Shown here one piece after another: positions 8,153-18,160 of a stretch of 64,000 nt of DNA. The stretch's first letter is position 1. Every line of letters begins with the position of its first letter. The translations under genes were made by a program, and so were the position numbers. Source of the stretch: Burkholderia sp. HI2500 (lineage in GTDB: Bacteria > Pseudomonadota > Gammaproteobacteria > Burkholderiales > Burkholderiaceae). The notes under the pieces were generated by a model that saw only the letters and a program-made list of their open reading frames with translations, was not told the DNA's origin and ran no database searches. Location: positions 1,860,001-1,924,000 of the forward strand of contig NZ_NKFL01000004.1 in assembly GCF_002223055.1 (NCBI RefSeq), read 5' to 3'.

Positions 8153-8770
8153 ATGCAAACCGTTGCGGTACTGGACTTCGAAACAACCGGACTTTCGCCG
8201 AATATGGGCGATCGAGCGACCGAAATCGCCGTCATCCTGCTCCGGGACGGGGAAGTCGTCGACCGTTTCCAGAGCCTGATGAATGCAGGCAGACGCATAC
8301 CGTCCGATGTCGTCGCGCTGACCGGCATCACGAACGAGATGATCGCAGCGGCGCCGCCGGCGTCGACCGTCATGAAGGAAGCCGCGGCGTTCGTCGGCAA
8401 GCATGCTGTCGTCGCTCACAACGCCGGTTTCGACAAACGGTTCTGGCAGTCGGAACTCGGGCTGCTTGGCGTGTCGGCCGAGCATGCGTTTGCGTGCACG
8501 ATGCTCGTGGCGCGACGTATCTACCCGGATGCCCAGAGTCACCGCCTGTCGAGCCTGGTGGATATGCTGCGGTTGCCGAAATCGGGCCGTGCGCACCGGG
8601 CGATGGTCGATGCCGAGATGGCCGGGCACCTGTGGTGCCGGCTGCAACACGACATTGCGCGGACGTACGGACTGAATCGTATCGATCACGCGCTCATGAC
8701 ACGTGTGCAGGCCACGGCCAAGGCGAAAGTGCCGACGTACCTGCGTTCGCTCGTGGGCGCACACGTGTGA
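8153..8770 (+). CDS. 3'-5' exonuclease, DnaQ/DEDDh family
   Basis: The 205-aa protein shows the complete DEDDh active site: Asp8 and Glu10 in LDFETTG, Asp94 in HNAGFDKRFW, and His148 with Asp153 in AHRAMVDAEM. It resembles the epsilon proofreading subunit and RNase T-type exonucleases but lacks the clamp-binding tail typical of DnaQ. It probably trims DNA or RNA 3' ends in the cytoplasm. ATG 8153 was preferred over an in-frame GTG at 8132. It is followed by a strong hairpin shared with guaA. Confidence 0.9.
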   Translation: MQTVAVLDFETTGLSPNMGDRATEIAVILLRDGEVVDRFQSLMNAGRRIPSDVVALTGITNEMIAAAPPASTVMKEAAAFVGKHAVVAHNAGFDKRFWQSELGLLGVSAEHAFACTMLVARRIYPDAQSHRLSSLVDMLRLPKSGRAHRAMVDAEMAGHLWCRLQHDIARTYGLNRIDHALMTRVQATAKAKVPTYLRSLVGAHV

Positions 8771-8795
8771 TGCAGGCACGCAGCGCGTCAACGTA

Positions 8796-8823
8796 AAACG
8801 GCTTGGCAATCGCCAAGCCGTTT
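8796..8823. terminator. bidirectional intrinsic terminator, exonuclease/guaA
   Basis: A perfect 12-bp stem (8796-8807 with 8812-8823) closes a 4-nt AATC loop. An A-run on the left and a T-run on the right give a uridine tail in both directions. It lies between the convergent exonuclease gene and guaA. Confidence 0.8.
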
Positions 8824-8901
8824 CTAGTCCGGGCCTGAGCCCGGGCAGCATGCAAACCGAATCGGCCGTCCGCTTCCGAACGCCGATTCAGCAACCAGTA
8901 C

Positions 8902-10521
<1,620 letters not shown>

Positions 10522-10540
10522 GGCTGCGGACGGGATGAAG

Positions 10541-10580
10541 AGAATAAGAAAAGCAGCGCATCATTTTCATCATGCGCTGC
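10541..10580 (-). terminator. terminator-like hairpin upstream of guaA
   Basis: Reading the minus strand, a 9-bp stem (10580-10572 with 10561-10553) with a 10-nt A-rich loop is followed by a U-rich tail (CTTTTCTTATTC). It sits about 31 bp before the guaA ATG, after the preceding gene. It could partly terminate or attenuate transcription into guaA. Confidence 0.6.
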
Positions 10581-10637
10581 GTCAATAGCATGGACAGCGG
10601 CGTCGGGCGGAAGGCGGCACGCGCGACGCATGGCCGG

Positions 10638-11264
10638 TCAATCCTGCATCGGCGGGCGCTCGTCGAGTGCGACGGTGCCGGACGACGATGGGCCGGATGC
10701 GGCCGGTGACGACGAGACAGCGGACGCTGCGGGGCGGCTGACGACGGGCTCGACACGCTGCGGTGCAGGTGACGACGCGGGCGCCATCGCCGGCTCGGCC
10801 GGACGCTGCGCAGGCGCGCGCGCCTCGAGCGCCTGCTCCCGCGCCTCGAGCGCCTGCTCCTTTTCGCGCCGGCGTACGGCCGATGCGAGTCGCACGCCGC
10901 CGAGGCCGAGCACGATCAGCGCGACGCCGGCCACGGCCGACAGCACGCGGCCGGCGGCCGCAAGCGCGGGACCGCTGCCGGTACCGATCGACCAGACGAT
11001 CGTCAGCGCGCCGGTCAGCCAATACACATGGCCGACCGAACGCGCGACCGGCGCCGTGAGATCCCCGTTGAACGCTGCATGAAACGCGAGCCACGCGAGC
11101 CCGAGCAACGCGATGCCGAACGCCTGGCCGAGCATCGCCGGCTGGACGTTCGCCAGCTGCAGCGCGTTGAAGAGCGACTGCCAGGGCGTCAGCACGAACA
11201 GCACGCCGAACGCCAGCAGCAGGACGGCATCGATGATCAGCACGGCTCGCAGCAGCGGTTTCAT
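10638..11264 (-). CDS. small membrane protein with coiled-coil and low-complexity tail
   Basis: The 208-aa protein has four hydrophobic segments (about residues 5-27, 37-58, 70-90 and 98-120), then an EKEQALEAREQALEAR helix coded by a near-exact 21-bp duplication (about 10823-10866), and an Ala/Pro/Ser-rich disordered tail to the end. The membrane half resembles small uncharacterised four-helix membrane proteins. It begins 6 nt after the guaB stop (a TTG 6 nt earlier is also possible), so it is co-transcribed with guaB. I do not recognise a function; its place between guaB and guaA need not mean a role in purines. Confidence 0.75.
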   Translation of the reverse strand: MKPLLRAVLIIDAVLLLAFGVLFVLTPWQSLFNALQLANVQPAMLGQAFGIALLGLAWLAFHAAFNGDLTAPVARSVGHVYWLTGALTIVWSIGTGSGPALAAAGRVLSAVAGVALIVLGLGGVRLASAVRRREKEQALEAREQALEARAPAQRPAEPAMAPASSPAPQRVEPVVSRPAASAVSSSPAASGPSSSGTVALDERPPMQD

Positions 11265-11270
11265 CGGCAA

Positions 11271-12731
11271 TCAGTCCACGTGGTAGTTCGGCGCTTCCTT
11301 CGTGATCTGCACGTCGTGCACGTGCGACTCGCGCATGCCCGCCGCGGTGATCTGGACGAATTCAGCCTTGTCGTGCAGCTCGTCGATCGTCTTGCAGCCG
11401 CAGTAGCCCATGCTCGCGCGCACGCCGCCGACCAGCTGGAACAGGATCGCGTTGACCGAGCCCTTGTACGCGACACGGCCTTCGATGCCTTCCGGCACGA
11501 GCTTGTCGATGTTCGCCGAGTTGTCCTGGAAGTAGCGGTCTGCCGCGCCGTCCTTCATCGCACCGACCGAACCCATGCCGCGATACGACTTGTACTGGCG
11601 GCCCTGGTACAGGAACACGTCGCCCGGCGCCTCTTCGGTGCCCGCGAACATGCTGCCCATCATCACCGCGTTCGCGCCGGCCGCGAGGGCCTTCGACACG
11701 TCGCCCGAGAAGCGCACGCCGCCGTCGGCGATGCACGGCACGCCCGTGCCCTTCAGCGCTTCCGCGACGTTCGCGATCGCGCTGATCTGCGGCACGCCGA
11801 CACCGGCAACGATCCGCGTCGTGCAGATCGAGCCCGGGCCGATACCGACCTTGACCGCATCCGCGCCGTATTCGACGAGCGCCTTCGCGGCGGCGGCCGT
11901 CGCGATGTTGCCGCCGATCACTTCGACGTGCGGGAAGTTCTGCTTGACCCAGCGAACGCGCTCGAGCACGCCCTTGCTGTGGCCGTGCGCGGTATCGACG
12001 ACGATCACGTCGACGCCGGCCTGCACCAGCAGCTCGACACGCTCTTCGTTGTCGGGACCGACGCCGACCGCCGCGCCTGCGCGCAGCTTGCCGTGTTCGT
12101 CCTTGCACGCGTCCGGGTGCTCGGTCTGCTTCGTGATGTCCTTGACGGTCATCAGGCCGCGCAGTTCGAACGCGTCGTTGACGACCAGCACGCGCTCGAG
12201 GCGGTGGCTGTGCATCAGCGCCTTCGCTTCGGCGAGCGGCGTGCCTTCCTTGACCGTGACGAGGCGCTCGCGCGGCGTCATGATCGACTTGACCGGCTCG
12301 TCGAGGCGGGTTTCGAAGCGCAGGTCACGGTTCGTGACGATGCCGACGAGCTGCGGGCCTTCGACGACCGGGAAGCCGGAGATGCCATGCTGGCGCGACA
12401 GCGCGATCACGTCGCGCACCTTCATTTGCGGCGGCACCGTGATCGGATCGCGGACGACGCCCGATTCGAAACGCTTGACCTTCGCGACCTCGCGGGCCTG
12501 TTCGGCCGGCGTGAGGTTCTTGTGGACGATACCGACGCCACCCTGCTGAGCCATCGCGATCGCAAGGCGACCTTCGGTGACCGTGTCCATCGCGGCGGAC
12601 ACGAGCGGCATGTTCAGGGAGATGTTGCGGGTCAGCTTGGTCTTGAGGCTGGTGTCGCGCGGGAGAACGTCGGAGAAGGCGGGAACGAGGAGCACGTCAT
12701 CGAAAGTGAGTGCTTTTTGGATCAGACGCAT
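11271..12731 (-). CDS. guaB: IMP dehydrogenase
   Basis: The 486-aa enzyme oxidises IMP to XMP with NAD+, the committed step to guanine nucleotides. The (beta/alpha)8 barrel is interrupted by a pair of CBS domains (about residues 94-200), which bind regulatory purine nucleotides. The catalytic Cys303 sits in GPGSICTTR, and the flap region [18 protein letters not shown] is present. Length is standard. It has its own good promoter (12758-12786) and probably leads the unit that includes the small membrane protein and guaA. Confidence 0.98.
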   Translation of the reverse strand: MRLIQKALTFDDVLLVPAFSDVLPRDTSLKTKLTRNISLNMPLVSAAMDTVTEGRLAIAMAQQGGVGIVHKNLTPAEQAREVAKVKRFESGVVRDPITVPPQMKVRDVIALSRQHGISGFPVVEGPQLVGIVTNRDLRFETRLDEPVKSIMTPRERLVTVKEGTPLAEAKALMHSHRLERVLVVNDAFELRGLMTVKDITKQTEHPDACKDEHGKLRAGAAVGVGPDNEERVELLVQAGVDVIVVDTAHGHSKGVLERVRWVKQNFPHVEVIGGNIATAAAAKALVEYGADAVKVGIGPGSICTTRIVAGVGVPQISAIANVAEALKGTGVPCIADGGVRFSGDVSKALAAGANAVMMGSMFAGTEEAPGDVFLYQGRQYKSYRGMGSVGAMKDGAADRYFQDNSANIDKLVPEGIEGRVAYKGSVNAILFQLVGGVRASMGYCGCKTIDELHDKAEFVQITAAGMRESHVHDVQITKEAPNYHVD

Positions 12732-12757
12732 GGCAAATCCTATGGGCGCAAAAGCGA

Positions 12758-12786
12758 ATTATACGCGAAGCGCCGTGAATTTTCAC
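12758..12786 (-). promoter_or_regulatory. guaB promoter
   Basis: On the minus strand a perfect -10 TATAAT (12763-12758) lies 17 bp downstream of a -35-like GTGAAA (12786-12781). The predicted start is about 20 nt upstream of the guaB ATG. The -35 overlaps the stop codon of the small orphan frame at 12783-12944. Confidence 0.65.
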
Positions 12787-12944
12787 AACACGAACAACGG
12801 CTTAGCCGGTTTCGGCCGTTCGGGGGCCGAATCGTTCGGATCGCCGTTCGGTTCGTTTTCGATCGCCTTTCGTTTCACCTCCGCATCGAGCCATTCGCGC
12901 AGCCGGCCGCGAAACGGCCCATCCGCCTGTTGCGGACGGGCCAC
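12783..12944 (-). CDS. orphan 53-codon ORF, possible gene remnant
   Basis: The minus-strand frame ending at 12783 reads as plausible protein (RLREWLDAEVKRKAIENEP, then a Pro/Lys-rich end KPAKPLFVL), unlike the Arg/Ala-rich shadow frames around it. The coding-like stretch begins abruptly near 12900-12944, where the only start is a GTG with no ribosome binding site. It may be a small gene, or the 3' end of an older gene cut by the arrival of the DUF2182/DUF899 block. It belongs to no family I recognise. Confidence 0.35.
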   Translation of the reverse strand: MARPQQADGPFRGRLREWLDAEVKRKAIENEPNGDPNDSAPERPKPAKPLFVL

Positions 12945-13009
12945 GCGGCGGCCGCGGCGGCGATGAAGCCCGGCCCGGCAACGGGCCGAACGGATCCCAT
13001 CGTCCGGCC

Positions 13010-13855
13010 TCACGGCAGCCCGGTCGCGCGGACGATCATCACCATGCCGCCGCCGACCACGACGCAGCCGACGATCCGCGCAACCCGCCCGCCGGCCGGC
13101 GCCAGGCGCTCGGCGGCGATCGCAACCGTCACGACCGCCATCACGCGCAGATCCATCATGCCGGCCGCCAGCGCGACCGCCATCAGGTTCCCGCAACACG
13201 CCCCGCATCGCGTGGCGGCTCGCACGCCGTGCCGCCATGCCGCACCGGCCTCCGCGTGCGGCGGATGCGCGCCGGTCGCCGCGTGCCGGCAGCACGTCAG
13301 CCGGCGCGCCTTCCATCCGGAGAATTGCAGGACGCCTGCGGCCAATACGACCGTGCCGGCCACGAACGGCATGGCGCGAGCGAGCGCCGGCAGCCGTGCA
13401 GCGGCGCTTGTCAGTGCAGCGCCGGCCGGAAACACGAGCGCGCCGACTGCCATCCACACGGCGAAATACCCGGCGCCCACCACGGCGACGAGCCAGGTCG
13501 AACGCACCGCCGCCAACGGACCAACGCTCTGCCGGTATCGCCACAGCACCGGAGCCAGCACGGGCAGCATCATCGTCACCGTCATCGCGCCCCACATGCC
13601 GGCGAACGCCGCGAACGTGCGGCCAGCGCCCCATCCGCACGGCCGCTGCCATGCCGCGCCGCCGGACACGGGTGCGCCGCCCATCGCGGCCATCGACGCG
13701 TGCTGCGTCACGATCGCAACAACGGCAACGGCGAACACGGCCGCGAGCGCCACCGCGAAGGCTCGCGGATCGGGGCCCGCAACGCCGGCCGCAGGCCGCG
13801 TCATCGCCCGCCCCCGCCCGTCGCCGGCGCGCTCAGCCGCGTGCGTACTCGTCAT
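13010..13855 (-). CDS. DUF2182 integral membrane protein
   Basis: This predicted metal-binding membrane protein has about seven hydrophobic segments. The family signature is visible: MWGAMTVTMMLP near the first third, a CCRHAATGAHPP loop, and the C-terminal GVRAATRCGACCGNLM region with its Cys-Cys pair, followed by AGMMDLRVMA. ATG 13855 gives 281 aa and overlaps the DUF899 stop by 23 bp; ATG 13804 gives 264 aa with no overlap, and neither has a strong ribosome binding site. It follows the DUF899 gene on the same strand, so the two are probably co-transcribed. The biochemical role of the family is unknown. Confidence 0.82.
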   Translation of the reverse strand: MTSTHAAERAGDGRGRAMTRPAAGVAGPDPRAFAVALAAVFAVAVVAIVTQHASMAAMGGAPVSGGAAWQRPCGWGAGRTFAAFAGMWGAMTVTMMLPVLAPVLWRYRQSVGPLAAVRSTWLVAVVGAGYFAVWMAVGALVFPAGAALTSAAARLPALARAMPFVAGTVVLAAGVLQFSGWKARRLTCCRHAATGAHPPHAEAGAAWRHGVRAATRCGACCGNLMAVALAAGMMDLRVMAVVTVAIAAERLAPAGGRVARIVGCVVVGGGMVMIVRATGLP

Positions 13856-14597
13856 GACGGCGCCACCACGGGCCGGTCTCGTTGCGCCCGCGCGGCGCGC
13901 GATCGAGCCACTGGTACATCCCCCACAGCCCGTCGAGGCCGCGCGCATAGGTGGAATACGTGTGATAAACCGCGCCGTCCTCGCGCACGAATGCGCTCAT
14001 CCCCGGCCGGTCGAGCGAATACGTGACCGCGTCGGTCCCGCAGGTCGCCGCGAACGCCACGACGGGTGGCGGCGGCGGATCCATGTCCATCGCGTGACCG
14101 GCCCGCGCGTAGTTGTACTCGACGTCGCCCGCGCGCTGCTGCGTTTCGGTGAACGACACGTTGAAGTCGAAGTTGAAATCGCTGCCGACCGACGACGCCC
14201 ACGGGAAGTGCCAACCCATCCGCTGGCGGTACGCGAGCAGCTTTGCGAGCGGCGCGCGCGACACGGCGGCGAGCGTCACGTCGTGGTTCGCCAGATGCAC
14301 GGCGAAGCCGTCGAAACCGTCGGCGATCGACGAACATGACGGGCAGCCGGCCTTGTAGTCGGGGCCGAACATGAAGTGATAGACGAGCAGTTGCGAACGG
14401 CCGCGAAACAGGTCGTCGAGCGTTGCCTGCCCGTCCTCGGTGTCGAACCGGTAGGTCTTGTCGACGCGCACCCAGGGCAGTGCCTGGCGCCGCCGCGCGA
14501 GTTCGTCGTTTTGCCGTGTCAGCGCCTTTTCCGCGTCGAGCAGCGCGCGGCGTTCGGCCAGCCATTCGTCGCGGGTTCCGGTGAGATGAGTCGTCAT
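13833..14597 (-). CDS. DUF899 family thioredoxin-fold protein
   Basis: The 254-aa protein matches DUF899, a thioredoxin-like family. The core shows WVRVDKTYRFD, the GRSQLLVYHFMFGPDY strand, and a GCPSCSSIADGF cysteine pair where peroxiredoxins and thioredoxins keep theirs, then LAAVSRAPLAKL and YSTYARGLDGLWGMYQWLD. The start at 14597 has a strong AAGGAGGA ribosome binding site. A thiol-dependent oxidoreductase role is plausible but unproven. It is divergent from the HTH protein at 14712, with a 114-bp gap that must hold both promoters. Confidence 0.88.
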   Translation of the reverse strand: MTTHLTGTRDEWLAERRALLDAEKALTRQNDELARRRQALPWVRVDKTYRFDTEDGQATLDDLFRGRSQLLVYHFMFGPDYKAGCPSCSSIADGFDGFAVHLANHDVTLAAVSRAPLAKLLAYRQRMGWHFPWASSVGSDFNFDFNVSFTETQQRAGDVEYNYARAGHAMDMDPPPPPVVAFAATCGTDAVTYSLDRPGMSAFVREDGAVYHTYSTYARGLDGLWGMYQWLDRAPRGRNETGPWWRRHDEYARG

Positions 14598-14711
14598 GGC
14601 GGGTTCCTCCTTCCGATGGGTATCCGGGCACGGCGTCCGGTGCCGTGTGCGTGGTGCTAGATTAGTGGCGGGCATCGGACCGGAGGGAGTGACAAGTGTG
14701 TCGGGATTCGG

Positions 14712-15932
14712 ATGGATTCGCTGATCACGGCGGCCGCGCGCGCGCTCGCGGCCGGTGACGCGCTCGGCGCGCTGAACCGCGTCGCGCTGCGCGACGATGC
14801 GCCGGCGCTCGCGCTGCGCGGAATCGCGATGGCGCAGCTCGGCGATTTCGAACGCGCTCGCGCACTCGTGCGCGGCGCCGCTCGTGCGTTCGGCGCGAAG
14901 GAGGCCGTGGCGCGTGCGCGCTGCGTCGTCGCGGAAGCAGAGATCGCGCTCGCGTCGCGCGACCTGCGCTGGCCGACGCGCGCGCTCGATGCCGCGTGCG
15001 CGACGCTCGACGCGCACGGCGACCGCGCGAACGCCGCGCATGCGCGCTATCTCGGCGTGCGCCGGCTGCTGCTGATCGGCCAGCTCGACGATGCCGAGCG
15101 GATGCTCGCGAATCTCGATCCCGCGCCGCTGCCGGCTGCATCGCGCGCCGCCCATGAGCTGATCGCGGCCGGCATCGCGATGCGCCGCATCCGCACGCAC
15201 GTGGCCCGCGCGGCGCTTGCCCGGGCGCGCGCAGCCGCCCGCGACGCCGGCATCGCCGCGCTGACGGCCGAGGTCGAGACCGCGGCGCGCGTGCTCGACG
15301 CCCCGGCCACGCGCCTTATCACACGCGGTACATCGCGGCTCGTGCAACTCGACGAAGTCGAGACGCTATTCGCGTCGAACGCGCTCGTCGTCGATGCGTG
15401 CCGCCACACGGTGCGCGACGCGCGCACGACCGTGTCGCTTGCGCGGCGGCCCGTGCTGTTCGTGCTTGCCCGCGCGCTCGGCGAGGCCTGGCCGGCCGAC
15501 GTGTCGCGCAACGCGCTCGTCGCCGTCGCGTTCCGCGCGAAACACGCGGACGAATCGCATCGCGCACGCCTGCGCGTCGAGATCGGCCGGCTGCGCGCGG
15601 TGCTGCGGCCGCTCGCGAACGTCGTCGCCACGCCGCGCGGCTTCGCGCTCGAACCGCTCGGCGTACGCGAGACCGTCGTGCTGGCGCGCCCGGTCGACGA
15701 TCGCCACGCAGCCGTGCTCGCGCTCCTCGCCGATGGCGAAGCGTGGTCGAGCTCCGCGCTGGCGCTGGCCCTCGGCGCGAGCCAGCGCACCGTGCAGCGT
15801 GCGCTCGACGCGCTCGCCGAAGCCGACAAGGTCCAGGCGCTGGGCCGTGGCCGCGCGCGCCGCTGGATGACGCCGCCATTGCCCGGTTTCGCGACGACCT
15901 TGTTACTCCCCGCCCCGCTCCCGGGCGATTAG
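14712..15932 (+). CDS. HTH protein with long helical N-terminal region
   Basis: The 406-aa protein has an alanine/arginine-rich, all-helical N-terminal region (about 1-180) that looks like degenerate TPR-type repeats. A middle domain (about 200-310) follows, then a winged helix near the C terminus (about 330-390) with SSSALALALGASQRTVQRAL as helix-turn-helix. There is no signal peptide, response-regulator receiver or ATP-binding site. It is divergent from DUF899-DUF2182 and probably regulates them. I do not recognise a named family for the full length; it may be a helical sensor fused to a DNA-binding domain. Confidence 0.75.
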   Translation: MDSLITAAARALAAGDALGALNRVALRDDAPALALRGIAMAQLGDFERARALVRGAARAFGAKEAVARARCVVAEAEIALASRDLRWPTRALDAACATLDAHGDRANAAHARYLGVRRLLLIGQLDDAERMLANLDPAPLPAASRAAHELIAAGIAMRRIRTHVARAALARARAAARDAGIAALTAEVETAARVLDAPATRLITRGTSRLVQLDEVETLFASNALVVDACRHTVRDARTTVSLARRPVLFVLARALGEAWPADVSRNALVAVAFRAKHADESHRARLRVEIGRLRAVLRPLANVVATPRGFALEPLGVRETVVLARPVDDRHAAVLALLADGEAWSSSALALALGASQRTVQRALDALAEADKVQALGRGRARRWMTPPLPGFATTLLLPAPLPGD

Positions 15933-15964
15933 GATGACCTCACCGAACGACCCAGGTGACGAAC

Positions 15965-16651
15965 ATGAAACGCTCCCGAGCAGACATCCTTCGCGAATAC
16001 GGCCCGTTTCCGGGCGTCGACGGCGTACACGGCGTCACGTACGACGGGCAGTACGTGTGGTACGCGTCCGGCGACAAGCTGAATGCGCTCGACCCGGAAC
16101 GCGGCACGACCGTCCGCTCGCTCGACGTCGCCGCGCATGCGGGCACGGCGTTCGACGGCCGCCACCTGTACCAGATCGTCGAGGACCGCATCGAGAAGAT
16201 CGATCCCGAATCGGGCCGCGTGCTCGCGACGATCCCCGCTCCCGGCAAAGGCGGCGATTCCGGGCTGGCCTGGGCGGAAGGCGCGCTGTGGGTCGGCCAG
16301 TACCGCGAACGCAAGATTCATCAGGTGGACCCGCAAACGGGCGCCGTGCTGCGCACGATCGAATCGAACCGCTTCGTCACCGGCGTGACGTGGGTCGACG
16401 GCGAGCTGTGGCACGGCACCTGGGAAGCCGACCAGGCCGACCTGCGGCACATCGATCCGCGCACCGGCCAGGTGCTCGAGCAGATCGACATGCCGGCCGG
16501 CGTCGGCGTATCGGGGCTCGAATCCGACGGCCACGACCGCTTCTACTGCGGCGGCGGCAACAGCGGCACGTTGCGCGCCGTACGTCGGCCCGCGCGGGCC
16601 GGGGCGTCGGGCCACAACGCGGGCGCACCGCCCGATTCGGCTGACGAATGA
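15965..16651 (+). CDS. short beta-propeller (YVTN/glutamine-cyclotransferase-like) protein
   Basis: The 228-aa protein has about four to five repeats of the LWV-type propeller blade (VHGVTYDGQYVWYASGDKL, LAWAEGALWVGQY, VTWVDGELWHGTW), each ending in an I-x-P-x-TG-x-V motif. It resembles the glutamine cyclotransferase/SMP-30-like fold but is short for a closed propeller and has no signal peptide. ATG 15965 has AGGTGA about 6 bases upstream; a GTG at 15956 is possible. The disordered tail (PARAGASGHNAGAPP) looks non-functional. Function unknown. Confidence 0.75.
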   Translation: MKRSRADILREYGPFPGVDGVHGVTYDGQYVWYASGDKLNALDPERGTTVRSLDVAAHAGTAFDGRHLYQIVEDRIEKIDPESGRVLATIPAPGKGGDSGLAWAEGALWVGQYRERKIHQVDPQTGAVLRTIESNRFVTGVTWVDGELWHGTWEADQADLRHIDPRTGQVLEQIDMPAGVGVSGLESDGHDRFYCGGGNSGTLRAVRRPARAGASGHNAGAPPDSADE

Positions 16652-16787
16652 TCCGCAGCCTGCCGTGATCGCTCCCGGGCGCTGCACGCCTGCGCGCCGC
16701 CCTGCGCCGAGTGCAGGAATGAACAAGACGACGTGGCAGCCGCGTCGCTACGATGCGCGCTCGTCAGTCATGTGTTCGGAGCGGTCG

Positions 16788-17771
16788 ATGCGACGCGGTG
16801 TGGTTTATGGTGTTTTGGCAGGTGCCCTGTGGGGCATGGTGTTTCTCGTTCCTCGGCTGCTGACCGACTTCTCGCCGCTGCTGCTGAGCGCCGGCCGCTA
16901 CGCGATGTACGGCCTCGTGTCGCTGGCGGCCGCACTGCCGGCCGCACGCTCGCTGCTCGCGCGGCTGACCCGCGAGGATCTCGTCGCGCTGGTCAGGCTC
17001 GCCGTCGTCGGCAACGTCGCGTACTACATGCTGCTGTCCGGCGCCGTGCACCTGATCGGCATCGCGCCCAGTTCGCTGATCGTCGGCGTGCTGCCCGTCA
17101 CGGTCACGCTCGCGGGCCTCGGCGACCACGGCGCCGTGCCGCTGCGGCGGCTCGCGGCCCCGCTCGCGCTGGTGATCGCGGGCATCGTCTGCATCAACGT
17201 CGACCTGTTCACCTCCGAGGCCGCGCATGCGACGACGCTCGGCCAGAAGCTCGCGGGCATCGCCTGCGCGGCCGGCGCGCTCGCGAGCTGGACCTGGTAT
17301 GCGGTCGCAAACGCACGCTATCTGCAGCGCCATCATCATTTCAGCGGCAACGAGTGGTCGGTGCTGTGGGGTGTCGTGACGGGCCTGATCGGCGGGCTCG
17401 TCTGGATCGCGATCGTCGCGCTGCCGGCCGGCACCGTGCAGGCAGCCGTCCCGGCGTCGCGCTGGCAGCTGTTCTGGCTGCTGAACCTCGTGCTCGCGAT
17501 CGGCGCATCGTGGCTCGGCAACGGGCTGTGGAATGCCGCGTCGAAGCGGCTGCCGCTCACGCTGTCGGGTCAGCTGATCGTGTTCGAAACCGTGTTCGCG
17601 ATGCTTTACGCGTTCGTCTACGACCAGCGGATGCCGCATGCACTCGAGATCGCCGCGCTGGTGCTGCTGCTCGCGGGCGTCTACGGATCGGTGCGGCAGC
17701 ACGGCGACACGCCCGCCGGCGGCGATACGTCGGGAAGCGCGCCGGCAAATGCAAACGCCGCGGCCCACTGA
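16788..17771 (+). CDS. EamA/DMT family transporter
   Basis: The 327-aa protein has ten hydrophobic segments arranged as two EamA halves. The first starts with GVLAGALWGMVFLVPRLL, and the second ends in AALVLLLAGVYGS. DMT exporters move small metabolites or amino acids across the inner membrane. ATG 16788 is preferred, with GGAG about 8 bases upstream; longer frames add a non-membrane basic leader. It converges on rnfH, with a short gap. Substrate unknown. Confidence 0.88.
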   Translation: MRRGVVYGVLAGALWGMVFLVPRLLTDFSPLLLSAGRYAMYGLVSLAAALPAARSLLARLTREDLVALVRLAVVGNVAYYMLLSGAVHLIGIAPSSLIVGVLPVTVTLAGLGDHGAVPLRRLAAPLALVIAGIVCINVDLFTSEAAHATTLGQKLAGIACAAGALASWTWYAVANARYLQRHHHFSGNEWSVLWGVVTGLIGGLVWIAIVALPAGTVQAAVPASRWQLFWLLNLVLAIGASWLGNGLWNAASKRLPLTLSGQLIVFETVFAMLYAFVYDQRMPHALEIAALVLLLAGVYGSVRQHGDTPAGGDTSGSAPANANAAAH

Positions 17772-17832
17772 GCGCTACACCGTTCGATCAGACGAAATCA
17801 GACGATCGGGACGAAAGCCGCAGAAAGGCGCG

Positions 17833-18156
17833 TCAGCGCGCGTCCTTGTGCATCCACTTGCGGCCCTCGATGGAGCCGGCGCGGCGCGACTTGTCGACGC
17901 GCCGCTGGCGCGCGAGCTTCGGATCGACGATCAACGGGCGGTAGATCTCGACGCGGTCGTGGTCGGCGAGCGGTGCGTCGAGCGGCGCAAGCTTGCCGTA
18001 CACGCCCGTCTTCGCGTTCGCGAGATCGATTTCCGGGTGCAGCGCGAGCACGCCGCTCGCATCGATCGCCGAACGAACGGTCGCCCCTTCGGGCAGTGAC
18101 AGCGGAATCAGCGTCTGGCGATCCGGCAGCGCGTAGCAGACTTCGATCGACAGCAT
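17833..18156 (-). CDS. rnfH: RnfH family ubiquitin-like protein
   Basis: The 107-aa protein has the RnfH beta-grasp pattern: IEVCYALPDRQTLIPLSLPEG, AIDASGVL, VGVYGK-like TGVYGKLAPLD, and the DRVEIYRPLIVDPK ending, followed by a basic tail. Despite the name it is not part of the Rnf complex here. It lies directly behind ratA (5-nt gap) in the conserved ratA-rnfH pair beside smpB. Its function is still unclear in the family. Confidence 0.92.
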   Translation of the reverse strand: MLSIEVCYALPDRQTLIPLSLPEGATVRSAIDASGVLALHPEIDLANAKTGVYGKLAPLDAPLADHDRVEIYRPLIVDPKLARQRRVDKSRRAGSIEGRKWMHKDAR

Positions 18157-18160
18157 CGCG

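Noticed and set aside
12783..13652. A single 289-codon minus-strand gene
   Set aside because: Its first part is an out-of-frame shadow of the DUF2182 gene; only the last 35-53 codons look like protein.
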